Below, in pieces: positions 25,587-35,600 of a stretch of 43,032 bases of DNA. Every line of letters begins with the position of its first letter. Position 1 is the first letter of the stretch. The notes under the pieces are model-generated. The model did no database searches. It worked only from the letters and a program-made list of their open reading frames with translations, and had not been told where the DNA came from. The position numbers and the translations under genes are program-made. Origin of the DNA: a bacterium HR17 (GTDB lineage: Bacteria; Armatimonadota; Fervidibacteria; Fervidibacterales; Fervidibacteraceae); the NCBI GenBank assembly GCA_002898575.1, contig BEHT01000030.1, positions 1 through 43,032 on the forward strand, in the 5' to 3' direction.

Positions 25587-26039
25587 TCAACGCTGTTCGT
25601 CCCACGCCTTCAGTTTGGCGATGTTTTGCGCTTCCGTCAGGTCAATTTCGTTCACGGACAGCCACGCGTCCAAAATCTCCCGCGCCACTTCGGGCGTCAC
25701 CAGGCGCCCGCTCATCGCCAAAATGTTGGCGTCGTTCCACTTGCGGGCGCCTTCTGCAGTCTTGGCATCGTTGCACAAGGCGGCGCGAGCGCCCCGCACC
25801 TTGTTGGCGGCGATGGACACACCCGTGCCCGTGTAACAGACGACGACACCGAAATCCGCTTCACCTTGAACGACCCGCCGCGCCACTTCCAATGCGACAT
25901 CCGTCCAAGGCTCAACGCTGCCTGTGAGCAGCGCACCGACAGGCACGACCTCAAAACCCTTCGCCCGCAAGTAATCGCACGCCGCCTGAGCGGCAGGGTA
26001 AACATCGTCGGCACCAACGATCACCCGCTTGGTCGCCAT
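25587..26039 (-). CDS. RpiB/LacA/LacB-family sugar-phosphate isomerase, divergent
   Basis: 150 residues from ATG 26039 (a GTG at 26051 is an alternative). The fold is RpiB-like: VIVGADD at residues 6-12, VVVCYTGTGVSIAANKV at 65-81 with Cys68, and KWNDANILAMSGRL at about 100-113. In ribose-5-phosphate isomerase B the corresponding sites read SDHAG, CGTGIG and HNxAN. Here the first His is Asp12 and the second is Trp101, so two histidines used for ring opening and phosphate contact are replaced. A role on a different sugar phosphate is therefore likely, and the rpiB symbol is not used. It sits upstream of trpD. Confidence 0.85.
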   Translation of the reverse strand: MATKRVIVGADDVYPAAQAACDYLRAKGFEVVPVGALLTGSVEPWTDVALEVARRVVQGEADFGVVVCYTGTGVSIAANKVRGARAALCNDAKTAEGARKWNDANILAMSGRLVTPEVAREILDAWLSVNEIDLTEAQNIAKLKAWDEQR

Positions 26040-26203
26040 AATTTCCTTCACCGACCTTTACAAAGTGCAACGCTCGGACATTATCACCCCTCAATTTTGA
26101 GCGGACTCACCCGAACTTGGCAGAGGTGCTTCCAGCGGGCAAAATTTTCACCGTCGGGGCAAAAACAGGCTGGGTCGCTTGAGGGACAAGGGGTGTTTTA
26201 GCG

Positions 26204-26992
26204 ATGGACTTGGGCTTGCAGGGTAAAATCGCCGTCGTAACAGGAGGCACGAAAGGCATCGGTTGGGCGACAGCGGCATGGCTCGCCCGCGAAGGGGCAC
26301 AAGTGGCAATTTGCGCCCGCACCACGAGCGACTTAGAACGCGCCGCCGAGGAAATCGCCGCCGCAACAGCACGACGCCCGTTTGCGATGCCGTGCGATGT
26401 CACGGACGACGAACAGGTGCAGCGTTTTTTCACCGCCGTGCTGGAGCGCTTCGGCACGGTGCACATCCTCGTCAACAACGCGGGGCGGGCGCAACCGGGG
26501 CACTTTGACGAGTTGACTTGGCAGCAGTGGCAGGACGACCTGAATGTGAAACTTTACGCCCACATCCGTTGCATCAAGGCTGTGCTGCCTACGATGAAGG
26601 CGCAACGGTGGGGGCGCATCATTAACATGAACAGCATTTTGGGCAAGCAACCCAGCGCCGCCGCGATTTGCACCAGCACTTGGCGCGCCGCGTGCATCGC
26701 GTTCACAAAAGCGCTGGCAGATGAGTTAGCCCCCTACAACATCACGGTCAACAGCGTCAACTTGGGCACCATCGTCAGCGACCAGTTGGAGCGACGGCGC
26801 CAACGCGTTGCTCCGCACCTGACGCTGGAAGAGTTTGCAGACAAGACAGCAAAGGAGATGGGCATCCCGCTGGGGCGGTTGGGACGACCCGAAGAGGTGG
26901 CGGCGCTCGTGTGCTTCCTTGCGTCGGAGCATGCAGGCTACATTACTGGCGCCGCCGTCAACATTGACGGCGGCGCCGCTCGGTTCGTGTGA
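26204..26992 (+). CDS. Short-chain dehydrogenase/reductase with non-canonical active site
   Basis: 262 residues from ATG 26204. The cofactor motif TGGTKGIG is at residues 13-20, NNAG is present at about residue 92, and the C-terminus YITGAAVNIDGG is classic for SDRs close to 3-oxoacyl-ACP reductases. The catalytic Ser144 is kept (NMNSILG). The YxxxK motif is not: the aligned segment reads T157-S-T-W-R161, so Tyr is replaced by Thr and Lys by Arg. If one instead allows a 2-residue gap, Tyr becomes Ile155, still not Tyr. The protein may bind NAD(P) but use other chemistry. It is convergent with the prepilin gene, with stop codons only 3 bp apart. Confidence 0.9.
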   Translation: MDLGLQGKIAVVTGGTKGIGWATAAWLAREGAQVAICARTTSDLERAAEEIAAATARRPFAMPCDVTDDEQVQRFFTAVLERFGTVHILVNNAGRAQPGHFDELTWQQWQDDLNVKLYAHIRCIKAVLPTMKAQRWGRIINMNSILGKQPSAAAICTSTWRAACIAFTKALADELAPYNITVNSVNLGTIVSDQLERRRQRVAPHLTLEEFADKTAKEMGIPLGRLGRPEEVAALVCFLASEHAGYITGAAVNIDGGAARFV

Positions 26993-26995
26993 CCT

Positions 26996-27787
26996 CTACC
27001 ATTCCCAATCGTAGTAGCGCAACGAGCCGTTGCCAGAGACAGTACGGCAGTTGTTCCACCGAGACCACTTCACATGCCCGTCGGCAAAGCCCAAATTGGA
27101 GCCACCGGTGTGACGGGCGCGGTTCTCAGCGTTAGGTGGTATGTAATTGTTGCCGTCGCGCGGCGGGCAGCCACAGCCACCGCTACCCCACGCGTCGTTA
27201 TCAGACGCAAATGCCACGCGCCGCAAAAACGCGCGGTTAGCGGCACTGCCCGCGTTCCAGTAACCTCCGATCCAACTTTGCTGGCAATCCGCCAAGATAA
27301 GCGTTTCTGCGGGTGTTTTTAACTGCGCCAGTGCTAACCCACCGCCCCAGTTCCCAACGATTTCGTTGTAGCCGTAGTCAATGCGGAAGTTCGGTGCATC
27401 AAAGGGCGGTGTCCGCCACACCGCGCAGGAACTGAAGCCGCGGTTGTCTGAAGGGCATGCGTAAAGTTGCAGGTTTCGCACATACGGGTAGATGCCACGA
27501 AACCATGTCGCCGAGTAAGGGTTGTTCTGTTGGCAACCCTCACTCCAGTAGTAGTTCGGAAACCTCTCGTCGTAGTCTTGGACATATTGCACCAAGCCCA
27601 TGTTCAACTGACGAAGGTTGCTCAAGCAGCTGGACTGGCGGGCTTTTTCCCTCGCTTGACTGAACACGGGAAATAGGATCGCCGCCAGAATGGCGATGAT
27701 CGCGATAACGACCAACAACTCAATCAGTGTGAAGCCGCAACTGCGACCAGCATCAACGGTGTTGTTTGGGCGAAGGTGTAACACCAT
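26996..27787 (-). CDS. Type II secretion-style prepilin with H-X9-DG C-terminus (DUF1559-like)
   Basis: 263 residues from ATG 27787, which follows AAGGAGG at 5-nt spacing. The type IV prepilin signal is complete: a short basic leader, cleavage after Gly18, then [20 protein letters not shown] (residues 19-38). A helical stalk ([13 protein letters not shown]) follows. The C-terminal signature H-X9-DG is exact: His226, nine residues, Asp236-Gly237. Four or more cysteines occur in the globular part. These pseudopilin-like proteins are abundant in Planctomycetes, Verrucomicrobia and Armatimonadetes; their function is unknown. It needs a prepilin peptidase, not seen here. Confidence 0.92.
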   Translation of the reverse strand: MVLHLRPNNTVDAGRSCGFTLIELLVVIAIIAILAAILFPVFSQAREKARQSSCLSNLRQLNMGLVQYVQDYDERFPNYYWSEGCQQNNPYSATWFRGIYPYVRNLQLYACPSDNRGFSSCAVWRTPPFDAPNFRIDYGYNEIVGNWGGGLALAQLKTPAETLILADCQQSWIGGYWNAGSAANRAFLRRVAFASDNDAWGSGGCGCPPRDGNNYIPPNAENRARHTGGSNLGFADGHVKWSRWNNCRTVSGNGSLRYYDWEW

Positions 27788-27862
27788 ATCAGCCTCCTTG
27801 TTGATGAATTTTTTATCGCCTTCACCTTTAGACGCCGTTTGCTTTCTTAAGTTGCGCACGAT

Positions 27863-27897
27863 AAAAAATTGTAGGGGTGCAGCGTTTGCACCCCTAC
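27863..27897 (-). terminator. Intrinsic terminator after acsA
   Basis: On the minus strand GTAGGGGTGCA and TGCACCCCTAC form a perfect 11-bp stem with a 5-nt loop, followed by AATTTTTTATC. It lies 40 bp after the acsA stop and before the prepilin gene. Confidence 0.8.
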
Positions 27898-27936
27898 TTG
27901 CTGGCAAGCCTCATGCTCCACCGGTTTGGGTGGTTT

Positions 27937-29931
27937 TCAACTGCTTTCGCCATAACGCTCCTCATACATCTGCTTCAGTTGCTGCACGACGGTTGGGTCA
28001 GCGAGCGTGGTCGTGTCGCCGAGGACGCGTCCTTCGGCGATGTCCCGCAGCAGCCGGCGCATGATTTTGCCCGAACGGGTCTTGGGCAACTCCGCGGTGA
28101 AGAAAACATCAGCGGGTCGGGCGATGGCGCCGATGCGTTTGGCGACATACTCTTTCAGTTCCTGCGCCAGTTCGTTGTTTGTGGAGATACCCTCACGGAT
28201 GGTGACAAAGGCGACGGGCACTTGCCCCCTGACTTCGTCGGCGCGCCCGATGACCGCCGCTTCCGCGACCGCTGGATGCTCTACGAGGACGCTTTCCAAC
28301 TCCATCGTGCTGATGCGGTGTCCGGCGACATTGATGACATCGTCCACGCGCCCCAGCAGCCAGAAGTAGCCGTCTTTGTCCCTGACTGCGGCGTCACCCG
28401 TGAAGTAAACGCCGGGGAAGCGCGCCCAGTAGGTTTGCACATAGCGTTCAGGGTCGCCCCAAATGGTGCGGGACATGGACGGCCACGGTTTGGTCAGCAC
28501 CAAGTAACCCTGCACGCCTTCGGGACACGGGTTGCCGTTGTCGTCCAGCACCGCCGCGAAGAAGCCAGGCAACGGCCGGGTCGCTGAGCCGGGCTTGAGC
28601 GGGGTGATGCCGGGCAAAGGGGAAATGACGATGCAACCCGTTTCCGTCTGCCACCAAGTGTCCACGACGGGGCAGCGTTTGCCGCCGATGTGCTCCCAAT
28701 ACCACAGCCACGCTTCGGGGTTAATTGGCTCGCCGACAGTGCCGATCAACCGCAGCGACGACAAATCATGGCGGCGCGGGTAGCCTTCACCCCATTTCAT
28801 GAACGTGCGGATGGCGGTCGGTGCGGTGTAGAAGATGTTCACCCGATATTTTTCCACGATCGCCCAGAAGCGGTCGCGATCGGGATAATCGGGTGCACCT
28901 TCATACATGACCACGGTCGCGCCGTTGGCGAGCGGACCGTAAAGGATGTAACTGTGCCCGGTCACCCAACCGATGTCGGCGGTGCACCAGTAGATGTCGT
29001 CGTCCTTGAGGTCAAAGACCCACTTGGTCGTCATCGCTACGCCGACGAGGTAGCCGCCGGTGACATGAAGTTGCCCTTTGGGTTTGCCGGTCGTGCCGCT
29101 GGTGTAGAGAATGTAGAGCGGGTCTTCGCTGTCCATCGCTTCGCAAGGGCATTCCAACGGTGCTTTCTCCATCAACCGGTGCCACCACACATCGCGCCCG
29201 TTCACCATCGGAACATGGGTGGCATCCATGACACCGCGATGGACGACGATGACCTTCTCAATCGTCGGGCACTCTTTCAGGGCTTCGTCAGCGTTGCGTT
29301 TGAGCGGGACGATGTTGCCCCGTCGCCAACCGCCGTCCGCCGTGATGAGGATTTTGCTCTGCGAGTCGTTGATGCGGTCGCGCAACGCTTCTGCAGAAAA
29401 GCCGCCGAAAACGACGCTGTGAATGGCACCGATGCGCGCGCACGCCAGCATGGCGATGGGCAGTTCGGGGATCATCGGCAGGTAAATCGTCACGCGGTCG
29501 CCTCTGCGCACGCCCAGGGATTTGAGGACATTGGCGAACTTTTGAACCTCGCGGTGCAGGTCTTGGTAAGTCAGCACCCGCTCGTCGCCTGGCTCGCCCT
29601 CCCAGATGATGGCGGCTTTGGTGCGTCGCCAAGTTTGGATGTGGCGGTCAACGCAATTGTAACAGGCGTTGAGTTGACCGCCGATAAACCATTTCACCCA
29701 CGGCGGTTGTGTGCCCGGCTGCGGCGGCGTCCACTCCAACACCTTGTCCCACTTGCGGAACCAAGTGACCGTCTCTTCGGCGATTTTTGCCCAAAAGGAC
29801 TCAAAGTCGCGGGACGCTTCATCGTAAATGCGGGGATCACTGATGACGGCACGCTCCCGAAAATGAGAGGGCGGTTCAATGACGCGCTCTTGTGCCAAGA
29901 GCGCTTCCACCGTTGGTGCAGCCGTCGTCAT
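27937..29931 (-). CDS. acsA: Acetate--CoA ligase (acetyl-CoA synthetase, AMP-forming)
   Basis: 664 residues from ATG 29931, where AAGGAGG lies 8 nt upstream; the longer frame to 29967 is not supported. It makes acetyl-CoA from acetate, ATP and CoA. ANL-family motifs in order are the N-terminal ACS domain with [17 protein letters not shown], the P-loop [37 protein letters not shown], the hinge after [13 protein letters not shown], and the C-terminal [14 protein letters not shown] containing the lysine regulated by acetylation. The Shine-Dalgarno sits in the loop of a short CACAC/GTGTG inverted repeat. It lies 71 bp after aroE. Confidence 0.97.
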   Translation of the reverse strand: MTTAAPTVEALLAQERVIEPPSHFRERAVISDPRIYDEASRDFESFWAKIAEETVTWFRKWDKVLEWTPPQPGTQPPWVKWFIGGQLNACYNCVDRHIQTWRRTKAAIIWEGEPGDERVLTYQDLHREVQKFANVLKSLGVRRGDRVTIYLPMIPELPIAMLACARIGAIHSVVFGGFSAEALRDRINDSQSKILITADGGWRRGNIVPLKRNADEALKECPTIEKVIVVHRGVMDATHVPMVNGRDVWWHRLMEKAPLECPCEAMDSEDPLYILYTSGTTGKPKGQLHVTGGYLVGVAMTTKWVFDLKDDDIYWCTADIGWVTGHSYILYGPLANGATVVMYEGAPDYPDRDRFWAIVEKYRVNIFYTAPTAIRTFMKWGEGYPRRHDLSSLRLIGTVGEPINPEAWLWYWEHIGGKRCPVVDTWWQTETGCIVISPLPGITPLKPGSATRPLPGFFAAVLDDNGNPCPEGVQGYLVLTKPWPSMSRTIWGDPERYVQTYWARFPGVYFTGDAAVRDKDGYFWLLGRVDDVINVAGHRISTMELESVLVEHPAVAEAAVIGRADEVRGQVPVAFVTIREGISTNNELAQELKEYVAKRIGAIARPADVFFTAELPKTRSGKIMRRLLRDIAEGRVLGDTTTLADPTVVQQLKQMYEERYGESS

Positions 29932-30002
29932 CGCCCACACCTCCTTGTGTGAGGGGCAAATTGTCATCGCTAAACAAATTTAGGACATCGCGCCTGCTTA
30001 CG

Positions 30003-30890
30003 CTACCCTGAGCGCAAAGCCGCGTAGCACACCCGCTTCATGAGAGCAACTAACTCCGCGGTGACGGCGACGCCCAAGCACAACTCCAGCGCTTTCTCGT
30101 TGGTGTAGACGAGCATCGGCACGCCGTCTATCGTGCGACAACCCTTGCGTTGCGCCTCTTGCAGCAAACGGGTGCGGACAGGGTTGTAGACGATGTCAAA
30201 GACTGCCAGCCGCCGGTGCAGCGCGTCGGCAGGCACAGGTGTGGCGTCTTCACGCGGGTGCATACCGACCGCAGTGGCGTTGATGAGCAGGTCGCACCTG
30301 CGCAACTGCTCCCGCAACGCGTCGGCATCGTGAGGGAAGACCTGAACGGTGCGAAAATGCAACTTGCGTCGCAATTCGCCTGCCAGTCGGTAGGCTTTGT
30401 CCACCGTGCGGTTGAAGAGGCACAGTTCCGCCGCTCCGTCCATCGCCAGTTGGAAAGCCAAGGCGCGTCCCGCACCGCCTGTCCCGACGACGGCGATGCG
30501 TTTGCCTTTGGGGTCAAAGCCCGCCTCTTTGAGGCTGCGGCTGGCGGCATAGCCGTCGGTGCTGTATGCGATGAACCGTCCCTCCCGTAACACCAGCAAA
30601 TTGGCGCTGCCCATTAGCCGCGCAAATGCGTCAGCGTCATCGGCGAGGCGCAACGCGGATTCTTTGTGCGGGATGGTCACCATCACGCCCAACACGCCGA
30701 TGGCTTTAAAGCCTTTTAACGCGGCGCGCAAATGGTGTGCCGCGACGCGAAAGGCGAGGTTGCGCACATTTGCGTTCAACCGCTGCAACGCAGCGTTTTG
30801 GATGCGAGGGGTTAAGGAGTGCTCCACTGGGTCTCCGATCAAGGCAATTAACCTTGTGCGGGCGTCAATATCCCACGGCACATATGCCAC
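30003..30890 (-). CDS. aroE: Shikimate dehydrogenase (NADP+)
   Basis: 295 residues. It reduces 3-dehydroshikimate in the aromatic amino acid pathway. The substrate motif reads HSLTP at residues 24-28 (HSxSP in most). Catalytic Lys76 is in TIPHK and Asp112 in STDG. The NADP loop GTGGAGRAL is at 136-144, and NRT for the cofactor phosphate follows at about 165. The C-terminal helix reads MLVYTNEKALELCLG, where most relatives have MLVxQ, so a shikimate contact is Asn instead of Gln. Starts GTG 30890 or GTG 30881 are both possible; AAGGGGTG suits the second. It lies 20 bp after tatA. Confidence 0.93.
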   Translation of the reverse strand: MAYVPWDIDARTRLIALIGDPVEHSLTPRIQNAALQRLNANVRNLAFRVAAHHLRAALKGFKAIGVLGVMVTIPHKESALRLADDADAFARLMGSANLLVLREGRFIAYSTDGYAASRSLKEAGFDPKGKRIAVVGTGGAGRALAFQLAMDGAAELCLFNRTVDKAYRLAGELRRKLHFRTVQVFPHDADALREQLRRCDLLINATAVGMHPREDATPVPADALHRRLAVFDIVYNPVRTRLLQEAQRKGCRTIDGVPMLVYTNEKALELCLGVAVTAELVALMKRVCYAALRSG

Positions 30891-30910
30891 CCCTTATATC
30901 CGCATGCGGG

Positions 30911-31114
30911 CTATTTCGCTTGGGTGCTTCGCGGGGTTGATGACCCTTCCGCTTCCGTTGACTTTGGAGCGTCCTCTTCCTCGCGCATTGCCTTTTTGAA
31001 TTCCTTGATGCCTTGCCCCAGCGAGCCGAGCAACTCGGGCACTTTCTTGGCACCGAACAAAAGCACGACGACACCCCCGATAATCAACAACTCCGTCGGT
31101 CCGAGCACGGTCAT
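30911..31114 (-). CDS. tatA: Sec-independent translocase subunit TatA
   Basis: 67 residues. A short N-terminal membrane helix ([15 protein letters not shown]) is followed by the amphipathic helix [20 protein letters not shown] and an acidic/polar tail, the exact TatA/E layout with the Phe-Gly hinge. TatA forms the pore for folded Tat substrates together with TatC, which is not in the window. ATG 31114 follows AAAGGAGG and shares ATGA with the stop of the upstream GGDEF gene. TatA and TatB-like E forms cannot be separated on length alone. Confidence 0.93.
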   Translation of the reverse strand: MTVLGPTELLIIGGVVVLLFGAKKVPELLGSLGQGIKEFKKAMREEEDAPKSTEAEGSSTPRSTQAK

Positions 31115-32337
31115 TCGCCTCCTTTGGGCGCAGTGTCCGCCATGCGGACGCAGTTGCGTCCGGCTTGCTTCGCTTGATACAAGGCAGCGTCAGCGGCTGC
31201 CACCAAGTCACTCTCATTTTGGGCGTGGTCGGGGAAAACTGCAACCCCGACGCTGATGGTGACAGGGATAGCAACGGGTCCGTTCGTTCCCGTCACAGTG
31301 ATCGGCTCGCTGTGGATAGCGCGGCGTAGCCGTTCGCTCAATATGCGCGCCGATTCTAAGGAGGTCTGCGGTGCCAAGACGCCGAACTCTTCGCCACCGT
31401 ATCGGGCGACGAAATCGGTGCGGCGCAAATTTTGGCGTAATCGCTGAACGACTTGTTGCAGCACAAAGTCCCCGATTTGGTGCCCATAGCGGTCGTTGAT
31501 TTGCTTGAAGTGGTCAATGTCCACCATGAGCACCGCCAACGGGTATCGGTAGCGCTGGGCGCGAGCGACTTCCTCGGCTAACCGCAGATCCCAATGCCGT
31601 CGGTTAGCGATGCCGGTCAAAGCGTCGGTGATGGACAAAGTTTCCAGCGATGTAATGAGTTTGATGCGCCCCAATGCCAGCGCAACTTGCGCCGCGACGA
31701 TTTCCAAGAATTGGCGGTCCTCAGGCGTGAAGGGTGCAAGCCGAACCAGATGCAACACAGCGATCACTGTTCCTTCCGCGCGCACTGGCACGACGATATC
31801 GCCGCTGGCTTCGCCTGCCATCGGTTGCGCGCCCATCCAATGGAGGTGCTGACGGGCTGAGTCGCTGTCCCACTCTTGCAAATACACCCGTCCGTCTTGC
31901 CGCCGCCATATGCCATAAAGGGCAGTTTGGTTGAGCAACACCCCTTCTGCCGTCTCCAACTTGAAAAACAGCCCCAATTCGCTCAACAGGGTCGTCAGCA
32001 ACTCGCGCCGTTCGGAGGCACTGACAAACCGTTGCATCAGCCGCACCAACAACCCCAATTGGTCGCGCTGGCGGAGCAACTCTTGTAAGGTCTGCTGAGC
32101 CATTTGCCACTCTGCGGTCAGCCTGTCTAAGCGTTCTTGTTGGGCGGAGGCTACCGCTAACTGGCGGAACAAAAGCAGCGCTGTGACCGCCAGCAGACCT
32201 GCCGCAGCGACGAGCGCAGTGACCAAAATAGCTAGCCACTTTTCGCCAGTTTCCTGCCACACGCGCCAACCGACAAAGCCGCTGCTTATGACCCAAAGGG
32301 TACTGGCGGCGACGGAAGCCCTCTGCGTCCCTGTCAC
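31111..32337 (-). CDS. Membrane-anchored GAF-GGDEF diguanylate cyclase
   Basis: 408 residues from GTG 32337, with GGAGGTGG about 9 nt upstream. Two hydrophobic segments are at about 11-27 and 35-58, then a coiled coil (60-95), a GAF-like sensor (about 95-225) and a GGDEF domain (about 235-400). The active loop is GGEEF at 314-318 and the inhibitory I-site RRTD is at 305-308, exactly five residues upstream, so it looks active and feedback-regulated by c-di-GMP. It makes c-di-GMP from GTP at the inner membrane; the GAF ligand is unknown. It overlaps tatA by 4 nt. Confidence 0.93.
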   Translation of the reverse strand: MTGTQRASVAASTLWVISSGFVGWRVWQETGEKWLAILVTALVAAAGLLAVTALLLFRQLAVASAQQERLDRLTAEWQMAQQTLQELLRQRDQLGLLVRLMQRFVSASERRELLTTLLSELGLFFKLETAEGVLLNQTALYGIWRRQDGRVYLQEWDSDSARQHLHWMGAQPMAGEASGDIVVPVRAEGTVIAVLHLVRLAPFTPEDRQFLEIVAAQVALALGRIKLITSLETLSITDALTGIANRRHWDLRLAEEVARAQRYRYPLAVLMVDIDHFKQINDRYGHQIGDFVLQQVVQRLRQNLRRTDFVARYGGEEFGVLAPQTSLESARILSERLRRAIHSEPITVTGTNGPVAIPVTISVGVAVFPDHAQNESDLVAAADAALYQAKQAGRNCVRMADTAPKGGE

Positions 32338-32414
32338 GAAGTGCCACCTCCAGCGTTACCGTGCGCTGCCGCCTTGACGGTGTATCTGCAGCGACCCAAA
32401 ATTTAAACGCCGAT

Positions 32415-32503
32415 GCCGCGGTGGCGGAACTTGGCAGACGCGCTGGCCTCAGGAGCCAGTGGGCTGAACGCCCGTGCGGGTTCAAATCCCGCCCGCGGCA
32501 CCA
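32415..32503 (+). tRNA. tRNA-Leu(CAG)
   Basis: 89 nt with a long variable arm (GGGCTGAACGCCC). The acceptor is GCCGCGG/CCGCGGC with discriminator A and an encoded CCA (32501-32503). The anticodon stem CTGGC/GCCAG holds loop CTCAGGA, giving anticodon CAG. The T-arm is GCGGG-TTCAAAT-CCCGC. Confidence 0.95.
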
Positions 32504-32565
32504 TGGCGCCTTGCCACAGGCACTGCACCCTCCATGAAAATTTTCGGCAGTTGCCGTGCCAGCCT

Positions 32566-32594
32566 TTGCCTCACGGCGGCGACTGTGCTACAAT
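32566..32594 (+). promoter_or_regulatory. Probable sigma70-type promoter of the M28-FtsX/OPT unit
   Basis: TTGCCT (32566-32571) and TACAAT (32589-32594) are separated by 17 bp, and the start codon is at 32667 with AAGGAGG before it. The -35 sequence is the same as that before tRNA-Gly. Confidence 0.55.
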
Positions 32595-32666
32595 GCCCGG
32601 TTGGAAGCCCTTTTAGGCGCAACGGTGCGACCCTGTGCCGGTGAAGGCGAAGGAGGCAACGGCGCT

Positions 32667-35600
32667 ATGCAAAGTATTTTCACTTTTGCCCGCCGTTGGT
32701 GGTTGTGGTGGGCGCTCATCGCCATTTCTTCATGTGCCGCGGCTCAACCGCGCACGGCTTACCGTTCCCTGTATGAAGGCATCAGCGAGTCCAATTTGCG
32801 CCAAACGGTCTCCACACTTGCTTCCTTTGGCAGCCGTGTCGTGGGCTTCCCCGGTGAGCGATTGGCAGCCGAGTATGTCCGCCAGCAGTTTTTGGCGTTG
32901 GGTTTGGACGCTGTCCGCGAACAACCTTTTGAAACGGTCGTCCCTGTAGACGAGGGGGCGACCTTAGACATTCCCGCTTTGGGCAAGCGCTACCGCCTTT
33001 ACGCCCTCTGGCCGAACTTGATACGCACCAGTCAAACACCACCTGAAGGGTTGCGCGGGCATTTAATTTACGCCGGCACGGGACGGTTAGAGGCTTTCAA
33101 CGGCAAAAAAGTACAGGGCAGTATCGCCCTCGTGGAGTTTGAATCCAGCACCGATTGGTTGAACGCGATTTTTCTCGGCGGCAAAGCCGTCATCTTTATA
33201 GAACCGCAAGACCCCACGCTGCCGCGCGGCGAAGCCGAACTGAAATTCCTCACGACCCCCATTGATATCCCCCGCTACTGGCTGCCCCGCAGTGACGCCG
33301 CCGAATTACTTTCGTTGCTCAAAACGCATGGGGACTTGGAAGTCGTGGTGCGTTGTCGTATGCCGTGGCGCCGTGTGACAGCGCGCAACATCGCCGGAGT
33401 TCTGTGGGGCGTTGACCCCAAACGACGCAACGAGGTCGTCGTCCTGCAGGCTTACTATGACAGCATGAGCGTCGTGCCCGCGCTGTCCCCCGGCGCAGAG
33501 CAAGCCAGCGGGCTTGCCGTTCTCTTGGAGTTAGCCCGTTTGTTGAAACGCTATCCGCCAGACCGCACCGTCGTTTTCTTGGCGACCAGCGCGCACTGTT
33601 TGGCGCTGCGGGGTGAAGCCCAGTTTGTCTACGACTGGTTGCAAGCGGAGCAGAAGACGACATGGGACGACCTTAAAAAAATGGGCGAGGCATCGGTGGC
33701 GTCCTTCCTCTTCCGCCACTTGACGACGCAAGACGCTTTTGCCAAAGGCGAGAAGCCCGTCCTCCTGACCTTCCTGAGCCTTGACCTGTCCACTCGCACA
33801 CCGACTGTCGGCGTGTTTTACAAGGGCTACTTTTGGGACTACAACGAGGACCGCCAATGGCAGTTCTCGGACATCGGCAAGTTATGCCGTGAATCTGCAG
33901 AACGCGTCGGGTTGCTTTACGGCTTTGAGCCCGAGACCCGTTTCGTGGACGCTATTAACCCGATCAAAGGCAAAAGTTGGCGCACTTACTGCTTAGGGCG
34001 GTTGGCGTTGGGCAGCGAAATGGCGACGATCGCCGGCAAAACGGGCATCGCCCTCGCGACGGTCAACGACGGTCGCCCCTGCGTGGACACACCCTTTGAT
34101 ACGCCCGACCGCGTGAACTTCGCGAACTTAACCGCTCAAGCCCAAGTCATCGCCTGTGTCGTTTACGATTTGCTGCGGGCGCCGACGGAAACGCTGAAGA
34201 CCGACTTGGAACAAAATTTCTGCGTGCTGCGGGGCGAGGTGCTGGAGTTTGACCCCAAGCGCAGTGTCCTTTCGGTGCCTGACCAACCCGTTTTCAACGC
34301 GTTGGTGACCCTGCGCCACACGGCGTTGCCCGCCAAGACCAACATGGGCGTGCGCACGGTGTTGATGAGCCTCGCCAAATCGCAAAAAACGCCGCAAGGG
34401 TTGACGACCGCCGTTTACGAACTCGTCGGCATCCCCATGAGCCGGTTTCGGGGCGGCAATGTGCGCTTGGAAGGCTACACGGTAGACCCTCGCACCGGTC
34501 AAATCACCCGCGCCCCTGATTTGGGTTACATGGGCGCTCAAGCGACCCCTCTGGAATTTGCGATGGACCTCAACGAAAAGGAGCGCCGCTTGGCGCTCTT
34601 CCAGTGCCGTTCCATGATGTTGTTTGACATGGTTGACCAGCGCCGATTTAGCCTACTGGGGCAAATGTATGTTTACGACACCACGACGGGGTCTGAACCC
34701 TTTTTCTACGGTTACTCGCTGCCCATTCCGCAACCGATGACCAGTTACTATGAACCGTGCGCCGTCGTTTACGCGCCCCCTGGCACGCGTGTCAAGGTGA
34801 CGATGGGGGCATCCGTGCTGGGGTTGCAATTGGTCCTCATCAACGCGCCTGACCACCTCTTCCAACAACCCGACCAAATTTTGCGCGCCCGCAACGAAGA
34901 GGAACTGGGCGAGGGTTTCCTCGTGGACGACACCCCCGCGGTTTATTTCACCCCGCTCAAGGTCGCCAAGGACATGTGGGTGCTGGACGAATACCGTATC
35001 CAAAAACTGCGCCGCTACGGCGTGGAGAACCCCCGCATGAGCCAGATGCACAAGAACGCCCGAGAGTTTCTGTTAGCGGCTGAACAGTCCCTTAAAGAGA
35101 TGCGCTATGACCGGTTTATGACCAACGCCCGCGCCGCGTGGAGTTATGAGGCGAAAGCCTACCCCGATGCCCAGTCAACGGCGATGGATGTCGTCAAAGG
35201 TATTCTCTTCTACTTGGCGCTGCTCATCCCGTTCGCTTACTTCACCGAGCGGTTGTTTTTCTACATGTCCGACCTGAAGTGGCAAATCGTCATGACCGTT
35301 CTTATCTTCGCCGCCATCACTGCGGTAATGCGTTATGTGCACCCGGCGTTTGCGATCGTGACCGTCAACCCGTTAATTGTCGTCTTAGCGTTCATCATCC
35401 TCACACTGGCGGTCATCGTCTCCGTCATCATCATTCAAAAGTTTGAGGCGCAGATGCGCCAAATCCAGTCGGAAACTTCCGGCATGCACACAGCCGATGT
35501 GGGGCGGTTATCAGCGACCGCAGCGGCGTTCAACCTGGGCGTTTCCAACATGCGCCGCCGCAAAGTGCGCACCGTGCTGACAGCGGTCACCCTCATCCTG

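Noticed and set aside
25104-26201. 365-codon plus-strand frame
   Set aside because: It lies antisense to trpD and the RpiB-like gene, is composed of low-information Arg/Ser/Thr-rich sequence and has no ribosome site.
28690-29952. 420-codon plus-strand frame
   Set aside because: It is antisense to acsA, whose motifs are complete; high GC makes such shadow frames common.
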